A stretch of 64,000 nucleotides of DNA from Planctomycetota bacterium (GTDB lineage Bacteria; Planctomycetota; Phycisphaerae; UBA1845), in NCBI GenBank assembly GCA_016208685.1, contig JACQXM010000014.1, positions 32,303 through 96,302 on the forward strand, read 5' to 3'. Positions within the stretch are counted from its first letter, which is position 1. Each line of letters begins with the position of its first letter. Of the stretch, positions 44,847 to 52,375 are shown piece by piece. Position numbers and translations under genes: made by a program. The notes under the pieces are model-generated. The model did not search any database. It saw only the letters and a list, made by a program, of their open reading frames with translations, and was not told where the DNA came from.

Positions 44847-46193
44847 ATGGTCCAGACCACCATAGCCTTGGAACAGTTTGTCCCGGAGCCGCCGGAGGAG
44901 CCGAGTCACGGCGGTTGCGGGTCCTGCGGGTCGGGCCGCGCTGCCCCCGGAGCTGCCAAGTGCGGCAACGGGCTGGAGAAAATCTACCCCACCACCGCGG
45001 TTCGTTTCGGTTACATGCGCTACATCGGCGAGTTCACCCACGCCGCGGACATGAAGTTCACCTGCGGCGCCAAGGTGATCATCCAGACGCGGCGCGGCAT
45101 CGAGATGGGTGACCAGGTGTCCCTGACCTGCTCCGGGTGCTCGAAGTCTGTCACTCGCGACCAGATGAGAGCCTGGGTCGACACCTGCGGCGATGACTCG
45201 TTCGTCTTCGACGCCGGGCGGATTCTCCGCGAGGCCACCGCGGCGGACCTGGCCGAATACACGCACATCCAGACTTCGTGCCGCGAGAAGCGCCGCTTCT
45301 GCCAGGAGCTGGCGAACCGCTACAGGCTCCCCATGCGCGTCGTGGAATGCGAGTGCCCCTTTGGCGGCGAACGCATCATCTTCTATTTCACGGCCGCCGA
45401 GCGTATCGACTTCCGCTGCCTGGTCAAAGACCTCGCCAAGGAATACCGCACGCGGATCGAGCTGCGCCAGGTAGGAGCGCGCGACGAAGCACGCCTGCTG
45501 GCGGACTTTGAAACCTGCGGGCGCGAGGTGTGCTGCAAGGCATTCCTCAAGACGCTGCGGCCGGTCAGCATGCGCATGGCCAAGGTGCAGAAGGCGACGC
45601 TGGATCCCACGCAGGTATCCGGGCGCTGCGGGCGGCTCAAGTGTTGCCTGCGCTATGAGCATGTCGGCTACGAAGAGCTGGACAAGCGCCTGCCCCGCGT
45701 CGGGGTGCGCATCCGCACCCAACACGGCGAGGGCGTCATCGTCAACCGCCAGATTCTCACGCAGTTGGTGCAGATTCGCACCGACGCCGACAAGCTGATC
45801 ACCGTCGTCGCCGAGGATATTGTTGAAGTGGGCGTCAAAGCGCCGGAGGCGCCGCCGCCGGGCGCGGCAACGGCCACTCCGGTGCGTCCCACGCGCCGGC
45901 AGCGCGAGCCGCTGGCGCCGCCGCGCCGCGTACCGCCGCCCTCCCCGCCACCGCCGCCGGAATCGGCCGCTGTGCAGCAGGACGAACCGGAAACGGACGA
46001 CGCGGCGGACGAGAGTGCGCCGCCGGCTGCCACACCGGAATCCGAGACCCCGCGCCGCGGCGGACGTCGGCGGCGCGGGCGGCGCCGACCTCGCGGCCAG
46101 TCCCACGGGCCGGATCGCTCGAACGGACGCCCCCACCCGCGACCCGAAGGCGACCGCGACCCGTCCGGCGACGACGCCCCGCGGAGCGAGTAA
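44847..46193 (+). CDS. ricT: PSP1/RicT (YaaT)-like Fe-S regulatory protein
   Basis: A 448-residue protein. The PSP1 C-terminal domain is visible at about 60-290: VRFGYMRYIGEF, FTCGAKVIIQTRRGIEMG, then IFYFTAAERIDFRCLVKDLA and the Cys motif CGREVCCKAFL with SGRCGRLKCCLRYE. In Bacillus RicT forms a complex with RicA and RicF that binds Fe-S clusters and affects RNase Y. The N-terminal 45 residues contain extra Cys clusters (GGCGSCGSG). The last 140 residues are a disordered Pro/Arg/Glu tail, an unusual extension. Confidence 0.88.
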   Translation: MVQTTIALEQFVPEPPEEPSHGGCGSCGSGRAAPGAAKCGNGLEKIYPTTAVRFGYMRYIGEFTHAADMKFTCGAKVIIQTRRGIEMGDQVSLTCSGCSKSVTRDQMRAWVDTCGDDSFVFDAGRILREATAADLAEYTHIQTSCREKRRFCQELANRYRLPMRVVECECPFGGERIIFYFTAAERIDFRCLVKDLAKEYRTRIELRQVGARDEARLLADFETCGREVCCKAFLKTLRPVSMRMAKVQKATLDPTQVSGRCGRLKCCLRYEHVGYEELDKRLPRVGVRIRTQHGEGVIVNRQILTQLVQIRTDADKLITVVAEDIVEVGVKAPEAPPPGAATATPVRPTRRQREPLAPPRRVPPPSPPPPPESAAVQQDEPETDDAADESAPPAATPESETPRRGGRRRRGRRRPRGQSHGPDRSNGRPHPRPEGDRDPSGDDAPRSE

Positions 46194-46221
46194 CGGCGCC
46201 GCGGTTACCATCACACACGGA

Positions 46222-46782
46222 ATGCCGTCGAATCAGATGGTCAGCGAATCGGGCAAGACGCTTCAGGACCTGGTTGAACGAGTAGGAAAGTACTCGGAAG
46301 AGGCGTATTTGTTTGTGCGCGACGGGCTGAGCTACACCTCCGCCGTGATTCACGGCCCGGAGCCCGACGCCCACCGCCAGCTACATACCTTCCTTTCCGA
46401 AAACGACCTGGACTGGAAGGAGCTGGCCGCCCGCTATCACGATGGGTCGCTGCCGCCGCCGGTGGTCAGGGCGATCGACGAAGCCGGCGGCTGCGAGAAG
46501 CTCAATCGCCACGTCAGCGGCCGCGAGTTGTCCTGGGGGCTGCGCGATCTTGCCTTGCAGCGTTGGGGCATGTTGGCGCGGACGGTGCTAGAATCGTGGG
46601 GACTGCGCTCTACGGCGGATTTCGGCGCCGTGGTGTACGGGTTCATCGAGTTCAAGTGGATGCAGAAGCAGCCGCAGGACCGCATCGATGACTTCCAGGA
46701 GGTGTACTCGTTCGACGAGGCGTTCCAATACCCCTTCCGGCCGGCGCAGCATGGCGCCGATCGGGAGAAGGGCGTGGCGTAG
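46222..46782 (+). CDS. Minf_1886 family protein
   Basis: A 186-residue protein matching the Minf_1886 family of the PVC group in overall pattern: an N-terminal helix (LQDLVERVGKYSEEAYLFVR), GLSYTSAVIHG, ELSWGLRDLALQRWGMLART, VLESWGLRSTADFGAVVYGF, and a C-terminal FQEVYSFDEAFQY. The function is unknown. It follows ricT by 28 nt in the same direction. The ATG at 46222 lacks a clear ribosome site; an ATG at 46240 is possible. Confidence 0.8.
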   Translation: MPSNQMVSESGKTLQDLVERVGKYSEEAYLFVRDGLSYTSAVIHGPEPDAHRQLHTFLSENDLDWKELAARYHDGSLPPPVVRAIDEAGGCEKLNRHVSGRELSWGLRDLALQRWGMLARTVLESWGLRSTADFGAVVYGFIEFKWMQKQPQDRIDDFQEVYSFDEAFQYPFRPAQHGADREKGVA

Positions 46783-46882
46783 GCTCGGGATCACTGCGTG
46801 AATCCGCGCCGGCGCTACACCGTTGCGACCGAAAGCGAGCGAACCTGACCGTGTTTGCGTGGCACTGGTTCGCGGACACTGA

Positions 46883-47215
46883 TTGAACACGCCCGGCCTC
46901 GCGCCGCGGGCCTGGACGGGAGATTCGCCCACGCCGCCGCCAACGCTTCCGACGATCACTTTCTTCACCAAGCCGGACTGCGGCCTGTGCCGCGCTGCAT
47001 TGTATGTGGTGGAGCGCGTCCGCCGCGCTGTACGCTTCGAGCTGCGGATCGTGGACATCAGCGCCGCGGGCGAGGAAGCGTGGCGGGCGGCGTATCACGA
47101 TCACATTCCGGTAGTGCACCTCAACGGCCGGGAGGTCTTCCGGCACCGCGTCGAGGAAGCCGAGCTGCGTCGCCTGGTGGCCGGCGAGGCACCTGCCGCG
47201 GAGTCAGGGGCCTGA
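46883..47215 (+). CDS. glutaredoxin-like (DUF836) protein
   Basis: About 110 residues. The thioredoxin-fold core reads TITFFTKPDCGLCRAALYVV with a CxxC (CGLC), then FELRIVDISAAGEEAW and HIPVVHLNGREVFRHRV with cis-proline. It is a small glutaredoxin-like redox protein. The apparent start is a TTG without a good ribosome site, so the N-terminal 20 residues are uncertain. Confidence 0.75.
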   Translation: MNTPGLAPRAWTGDSPTPPPTLPTITFFTKPDCGLCRAALYVVERVRRAVRFELRIVDISAAGEEAWRAAYHDHIPVVHLNGREVFRHRVEEAELRRLVAGEAPAAESGA

Positions 47216-47289
47216 AATCCGTGCGCGGCCAGTGGTCCTCGCCCGCCGAATCGACGTCCGCACGCATGCCCTCCCGTTCGCTCGCAGCC

Positions 47290-47467
47290 CGAAGTCGCGC
47301 TCCGCGAATTTGTCTTCGCGGCTCGCCCGTGGTGCTCCGACGCACCCAATTCTTCAGGTTGGGTTGCATCCCCAAGCACGGCACGGCCGTGCGCCGGCAT
47401 GTCTTCCCTGGGCATGGCGGCGCTGCGCTTGGCCGTTTCACCCTGAGAGTAGGCTGCGTTGGAGCAG
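47290..47467 (-). repeat. dispersed intergenic repeat (family R5), copy B
   Basis: Inverted relative to the copy at 17601-17770. It fills the space between the glutaredoxin-like gene and the end of the propeller gene. It carries the same ordered blocks, including GGCGGCGCTGCGCTTGGCC. Confidence 0.8.
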
Positions 47468-47470
47468 TCA

Positions 47471-48592
47471 TTACTCCCCGAAGCAGTAGAGCACGCCATC
47501 TTCGGTGCCGATCACCAGACACCCCTCACCCACGGCCGGCGACGCGGAGATGGGGGCGCCGGCCTCAAAGCGCCACACGAGCGCGCCGGTTGTCAGCCCC
47601 ACGGCGTACAGGTTGCCGTCGTTGGAACCGGCCAGCACGCGATCCCCCACGACGACCGGCGAGGAATCGACGCGCCCTTTGGTCTCGAAGACCCAGCGCT
47701 GGCGACCGGTGTCGATGTCCAGGGCGCGAAGGCGCTTGTCCCGGCCGCCAACGATGACGGAGTCCGCTGTCACGGCGGCGGAGGCGAAAAAGGGAAACTC
47801 CCGCTCCGCGTCCTGAAACGTCCACACCGTTTCGCCCTTCGCCCAGTCGATGCAGCGCACCTGGTTGCCATAAGTGCCAACGAAGGCGCGCGTGCCCGAC
47901 AGCGCCGGCGACGCCCCGGAGACCGAGCCCATGCTCACTTGTCGCACCCGCGCCCCGTCGGCGAGCTGAAGCACGTGGAAGCGCTCGTCGCAGCCCGCCA
48001 CCATCACGTGCCCGTCGCGGATGGCCGCCGTGCCGTGGATTTTGCTCTCGGTTTCCGTCTTCCACAGCAGCTTGCCGTCGGAAAGCGAAAGGCAATACAC
48101 GAAGCCGTCGTACGATCCGACGATGAGCCGATCGCCGGAGCCGTTGACCGAGGAGACCACGCGCGAGCCCGCGGCGAAGGTCCAACGCGGTGTACCATCG
48201 GAAGTGCTCAGGGCGTGAACCACGCCGGCGTCATCGCCGAAGATGACGGTGGAGCCGATCACCGTGGGCGAAGACTGCACCGGTCCCTTGGCGGTGTATT
48301 TCCAGCGGACGGCGCCGTCGGCGAGCTTGAGGGCGTAAAGGTTTTCGTCGTCGCAACCGACATAGACTGTGCCGTCGAGGATGGCGGCGGTGGAGACGAT
48401 GGCCTCGGCCACCGTGAACTTCCAACGCACCTTCAGCTCCGCCGGCAGCGTGCTTTCCGCCACGCCGGTAAGCTGCGGGTTGCCGCGGAACATGGGCCAG
48501 GGGTTGAACCCGCGGGCGGGCTCTGCGCGCAGGACGGGCGTTGTGCCTGCGATGAGCCATAATAGGATCAAGGCTGCTGTAATAAAACGCAT
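47471..48592 (-). CDS. exported PQQ-binding-like beta-propeller protein
   Basis: A 373-residue protein from the ATG at 48592. The signal peptide is MRFITAALILLWLIAGTTPV. Then come repeated blades with the tryptophan-docking pattern (V-x-W-K-F/Y-T): LYALKLADGAVRWKYTAKG, VHALSTSDGTPRWTFAAGS, VYCLSLSDGKLLWKTETES, VRCIDWAKGETVWTFQD, LRALDIDTGRQRWVFETKG and LYAVGLTTGALVWRFEAG. It resembles BamB and PQQ dehydrogenase propellers but lacks catalytic domains. It may be a scaffold; FNPWPMFRGNPQLTG is typical of planctomycete members. Confidence 0.85.
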   Translation of the reverse strand: MRFITAALILLWLIAGTTPVLRAEPARGFNPWPMFRGNPQLTGVAESTLPAELKVRWKFTVAEAIVSTAAILDGTVYVGCDDENLYALKLADGAVRWKYTAKGPVQSSPTVIGSTVIFGDDAGVVHALSTSDGTPRWTFAAGSRVVSSVNGSGDRLIVGSYDGFVYCLSLSDGKLLWKTETESKIHGTAAIRDGHVMVAGCDERFHVLQLADGARVRQVSMGSVSGASPALSGTRAFVGTYGNQVRCIDWAKGETVWTFQDAEREFPFFASAAVTADSVIVGGRDKRLRALDIDTGRQRWVFETKGRVDSSPVVVGDRVLAGSNDGNLYAVGLTTGALVWRFEAGAPISASPAVGEGCLVIGTEDGVLYCFGE

Positions 48593-48783
48593 AGCGTCCG
48601 CAACCCGTGACTGGGGGCGTGACGAGTCCCAACCCGTTTCGATGCCCCTGCCGACCGGCATCGTACTGGTTCGAAATGGGTCCATCAGTCACCCCGTGTG
48701 AAGCGGCCCAGCCTCGACGCCGACCGCTCGCTGGTCACGATTCTCTCCCCATTCCGCATTCCGCATTCACCATTCAGCCTTTG

Positions 48784-49998
48784 TCACTTGCTCGTTTCCA
48801 TGGCCTCGTTCTCGCGCTTGACCCAGGTGTAGTGGTAGTCCTTGTCTTCGATGGAAGAGGCGACGGAAGTCAGGAGCAGCGGCTTGAAGGTGTCGCACAT
48901 GACGGCCAGCTCGGCGGTACGGTCGTGGCCGACGGACTTTTCGTAGGTGCCGGGATGCGGACCATGCGGCACGCCCATGGGGTGCAGGCTGATCGACTCG
49001 CTCTCTATGCCCTTGCGCGAGGTAAAATTGCCCGCCACGTAGTAGAGGATCTCGTCGCAATCCACGCTGGCGTGGCCGTAGGGGCAGGGGATGGCCTTCA
49101 CGCCGTCCTTCTCGTAGTAGTCCACCTTGCGGGGCACGAAGCTGCAAATGATGAACCCTCGGCCGGCGAAGGTGATGTGCGTGGTGGGCGGCAGGTGGAT
49201 GGTCGCGGTGCGCGGCTGGTAGTCGTGGATGTTGAAGGCCACGGGGTACACCAGGCCGTCCCAGCCCACCAGCTCCCAAGGGAAGTGCTTGAACTCGTGC
49301 ACGCTGAGCTGGTTGGCGTGCTTGACGACGAGCGGGAAGGGGCCGGCGCCGTGCCGGGCCGCGTCGTAGCGAAGCATCTCCGTCGGGATGCGGAAATCGC
49401 GGTGGCAGTAGGGCGCGTGCATGGCGATCTGGCCGGACTCGTTGCGGAACTGCCTGGGCACGTCAATGTAGGTGTCGGACTCGAAAACTAAAAACGTGCC
49501 CACGTTGCCGTCGGGGTGAAGTCGATAGGGCGTGCCCTTGGGGACGATCACGTAGTCATGCTGACGGAAGGGCAGCAGGCCGTAGACGCTCTCGACGGTT
49601 CCGCCGCCCGAGTAGGCGAACCAGCATTCGTCGCCCTCGCCGTTGGAGAACCAGTGCTGCGCCGGCCGGTTGGGTTTGCAGACTCCCACCCGCACGTCGG
49701 CGTTCATGAGCAGGGTGCGGCGGGCGGTGAGAAAGTCGCCCTCAACCTTGAGGTCCTGTGTCTTGATGTGGCGGCGATGCAGCAGTTGGCGGTCGAGGGG
49801 CTGTATGGGGCAGAACCCGGGCAGTTCCATCGCGCGGACGCTGAATTCGTCGGTGGGCGGCACCTTGAAATAGAGGATGCTGTAGGTGCTGTCGAACCCC
49901 ACGCGGGTCATGCACTGCTCCATCATGAGCTTGCCGTCCACGTAGTGAGTGACGTGGTGCTTGGGAGGGACATGGCCGAGTCTATGGTAGTGGATCAT
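48784..49998 (-). CDS. hmgA: homogentisate 1,2-dioxygenase
   Basis: A 404-residue cupin-type dioxygenase that opens homogentisate to maleylacetoacetate. Seen motifs include YHRLGHVPPKHHV at the N-terminus, GDECWFAYSGGG, DYVIVPKGTPYRLHPDG, CHRDFRIPTEMLRYDA, the iron-site region DEILYYVAGNF with SISLHPMGVPHGPHPGTYE, and FKPLLLTSVASSIEDKDYHYTW. It acts after 4-hydroxyphenylpyruvate dioxygenase, whose gene lies about 0.8 kb upstream on the same strand. The start has GGAG upstream. Confidence 0.93.
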   Translation of the reverse strand: MIHYHRLGHVPPKHHVTHYVDGKLMMEQCMTRVGFDSTYSILYFKVPPTDEFSVRAMELPGFCPIQPLDRQLLHRRHIKTQDLKVEGDFLTARRTLLMNADVRVGVCKPNRPAQHWFSNGEGDECWFAYSGGGTVESVYGLLPFRQHDYVIVPKGTPYRLHPDGNVGTFLVFESDTYIDVPRQFRNESGQIAMHAPYCHRDFRIPTEMLRYDAARHGAGPFPLVVKHANQLSVHEFKHFPWELVGWDGLVYPVAFNIHDYQPRTATIHLPPTTHITFAGRGFIICSFVPRKVDYYEKDGVKAIPCPYGHASVDCDEILYYVAGNFTSRKGIESESISLHPMGVPHGPHPGTYEKSVGHDRTAELAVMCDTFKPLLLTSVASSIEDKDYHYTWVKRENEAMETSK

Positions 49999-50062
49999 CG
50001 TCGCAAGGCTCCAAGGATGAATGAGGAATTAGGAATGTGGAATTACAGACGTCTACCAAAAT

Positions 50063-50089
50063 AGGGCCGCGACCGTGAGGGAGCGGGCG
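50063..50089 (-). repeat. family A repeat copy in the broken HEPN gene
   Basis: A short inverted copy of the CGCTCCCTCACGGTCGCGGC repeat. It begins exactly where similarity to the HEPN protein stops. Confidence 0.7.
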
Positions 50090-50257
50090 CACGGCGTTCA
50101 CGGCAACCTCCATTCCGAGGCAGGCCATGCCGTCCTCTCCGCAAATGAGCCGCCCCTTGTTGCGGATGGTATGCTCGAAGTTGGCCCGCCAACCCGAACG
50201 CCGGTCGAAGCGGTCGGCCTTCATGTCCAACAGGAGCTTGCTCGTTTCAGGCGGCAT
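50090..50257 (-). pseudogene. truncated HEPN-like partner of the nucleotidyltransferase
   Basis: An ATG at 50257 overlaps the end of the nucleotidyltransferase gene by 11 nt, as in MNT-HEPN pairs. The product begins MPPETSKLLLDM, typical of HEPN/DUF86 proteins. About 56 residues later the frame runs into the family-A repeat. The expected length is about 110-120 residues and the R-x(4-6)-H motif is not found, so the gene is probably inactive. Confidence 0.4.
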
Positions 50258-50555
50258 ACAAGGTCACGCGGCTTTCGTCAACGACCCGCTTGAAAGCGGG
50301 ATTGCGGATCACGCAGTAGGAAATCAGGTCGATCCTCCGCCCGAACAGGTCCTCCAGATCGACCAACAAACCGAAGAACCGGTCCGCGGCGTTCCGAACT
50401 GTGAAGTTGTTGAACTCAACAACGAAATCGAGGTCGCTTCGCGCGGGGTCGAAGCCCCCGTGAGCCGCGGACCCAATCAGGTCCAGTCGGCGCACATCGT
50501 ATGCGCGGCACAGTTCGCCGAGCTGGGCGCGATGTTCCTCGATCAGGGCGATCAT
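50247..50555 (-). CDS. minimal nucleotidyltransferase (MNT, antitoxin-like)
   Basis: A 102-residue protein of the DNA polymerase-beta superfamily. The active-site motif is GSAAHGGFDPARSDLDFVVEF, with G-S-x(9-12)-D-x-D and an isolated third acidic residue in RRIDLIS. MNT proteins usually pair with a HEPN toxin and AMPylate it. Here the partner is broken, so the pair seems to be decaying. It lies between hpd and hmgA and interrupts the tyrosine pathway genes. Confidence 0.88.
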   Translation of the reverse strand: MIALIEEHRAQLGELCRAYDVRRLDLIGSAAHGGFDPARSDLDFVVEFNNFTVRNAADRFFGLLVDLEDLFGRRIDLISYCVIRNPAFKRVVDESRVTLYAA

Positions 50556-50791
50556 TTACGTGCCTCGATTGGGCCGGAACGTCCCGAGATTCATACTCCA
50601 CCCCCGCTCCGCGAACCTCCATGATTACCCACGGTGTTCCACCGGTGGGTCGCAGGGTTGCGGCCGGTTGCGCGTACCCGAGTGGTTTCCCGTTTTCTGC
50701 GCCCGCGGTATGTTTGAAACGCACCCCGGCGGAGTTTGGCCTCCGTTATATCAGTCATGTTTGGTTTCCACCGACCGGGATCAAGGGTCTC

Positions 50792-51883
50792 CTAAAGATT
50801 CCCCCTCGCCGCCTGTTCCCGCTCGATGCTCACAAACAGCGCCTTGAAGTTCCCGATTCCGAAGCCGCGGCTGCCGTGCCGCTCGATCACCTCGAAAAAC
50901 AGCGTCGGCCGGTCCTGCACCGGGGCGGTGAAGATCTGGAGCAGATATCCGTCCTCATCCCGATCCACGAGAATGCCCAGGTCGCGCAGTTCGTCAACGT
51001 CCTCGTCGATGTCGCCCACCCGCTCTTTGAGCAAATCGTAGTACGTGTCCGGCACGCGGAGAAAGTCGATGTCGCGCTTGCGCAGTTCGCGCACCGTCTG
51101 GCAGATGTCCGCAGAGTTCATAGCGATGTGCTGCACGCCCGGGCCGCAGTAGTAGTCAAGATACTCCTCGATCTGGCTCTTCTTTCGCCCTTCGGCCGGC
51201 TCGTTGATAGGGAACTTGCACTTGCCGGTGCCGTCCTCCATCACCTTGCTCATCAGCGCGCTGTACTCGGTGCTGATGTCTTTATCGGTAAAATGCAGCA
51301 GGTTGCGGAAGCCCAGCACCTCCTCGAACCATCGCGCCCAGTAGTTCATTTCGCCCAGATACACGTTGGTCACAATGTGGTCGATGGCCGCCAGCCCCAC
51401 CGGCTCGGAGCCCCGCGCCGCGATCGGACGGAACCCCGGGGCGAACGGACCGCGATAGCGCTTGCGGTCCACGAAGCGGAACACCGTGTCACCGGCGTAT
51501 TTGATGGTCCCGGTCACGAACGTGCCATGCTCATCCTCGGCGGCACAAGTCGGCTGTAAAACCGTAGCACCGCGCTTCTTCGCCTCCGCCAGCGCGGCCT
51601 CCACGTCGGGCACGGCCAGTGCGATGACCTTGACCCCGTCGCCGTGAAGCGCGCAATGTCGCGTGATCTCGTGGTCCGGTCCAAAGGCGCTGGTGAGGAC
51701 GAAGCGGACCTTGCCCTGTTCCATGACATAGCTCGCCCGGTCCCGCACGCCGGTCTCCAGCCCCGCCTTGGCCACCGGCTTGAACCCGAACACCTTGTCG
51801 TAGAAATGCGCCGCCTGCTTGGCGTTGCCCACGTAGAACTCGACGTGGTCGTAGCCCTTAATGGGAAGGAAGTCATCACTCAC
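50792..51883 (-). CDS. hpd: 4-hydroxyphenylpyruvate dioxygenase
   Basis: A 363-residue extradiol-type enzyme with two vicinal-oxygen-chelate halves. The iron ligands fit: His in AAIDHIVTNV, His in GPGVQHIAMNS and Glu in TLFFEVIERHG. The C-terminal RGFGIGNFKALFVSIEREQ is diagnostic. It converts 4-hydroxyphenylpyruvate to homogentisate. I chose the GTG at 51883 because AGGAG lies just upstream and the family begins there; the longer frame has a repeat-derived N-terminus. Confidence 0.94.
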   Translation of the reverse strand: MSDDFLPIKGYDHVEFYVGNAKQAAHFYDKVFGFKPVAKAGLETGVRDRASYVMEQGKVRFVLTSAFGPDHEITRHCALHGDGVKVIALAVPDVEAALAEAKKRGATVLQPTCAAEDEHGTFVTGTIKYAGDTVFRFVDRKRYRGPFAPGFRPIAARGSEPVGLAAIDHIVTNVYLGEMNYWARWFEEVLGFRNLLHFTDKDISTEYSALMSKVMEDGTGKCKFPINEPAEGRKKSQIEEYLDYYCGPGVQHIAMNSADICQTVRELRKRDIDFLRVPDTYYDLLKERVGDIDEDVDELRDLGILVDRDEDGYLLQIFTAPVQDRPTLFFEVIERHGSRGFGIGNFKALFVSIEREQAARGNL

Positions 51884-52375
51884 GAGCCTGCTCCTGGTCG
51901 TACACCACTTTGCAATCGCCCGCCTGCGGGCGCGCAAGGCCGTATCGGCGCTACGCCGGACGGCGCAGTGCGTCGACCGGCTGGAAAGCCGATCCCACAG
52001 GACCGACCGGCTGGAAAGCCGGTCCCCCAAGGCACGGCCGTACTGCCGTCCGCTCCCTACCCGTCGCGCCGCACGACAAAACTCATTATAACGCGAGGGG
52101 CGCTGCTGGGCACGACTGTGCCAGGAGCAACGGCGACCCTCTCGGCCCAGCGGCTGCCCCGCAACGGCACACGTAGCATGGGGAAGCCGTCATACCACGC
52201 GGGCGTTGCCACCGCCCGCATCGCATCCTGCTTTAATCACGCTGAAAATTCTCTTGCTTTCGCAGCTCGCGTTCGCTATGTTCCACGTTCATCTCCCGTA
52301 CGTTGCGGGGCGGTTCCCTCGACTGCGTCGGTCGAACCCGGCCGTCCTATCTATTGCAAACGGAGTCAGCAAACG
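51884..52375. other. spacer with repeated GACCGGCTGGAAAGCCGGTC units
   Basis: Between hpd and the subtilase gene. The palindromic unit GACCGGCTGGAAAGCCGGTC occurs twice at about 51978-52028 and again near 19131 and 55317. A promoter for the subtilase is proposed at 52254-52282. No gene is seen. Confidence 0.6.
52254..52282 (+). promoter_or_regulatory. putative promoter of the subtilase gene
   Basis: TTGCTT (52254-52259), 17-nt spacer, TATGTT (52277-52282), in a local AT-rich patch. The leader would be about 87 nt. Confidence 0.4.
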
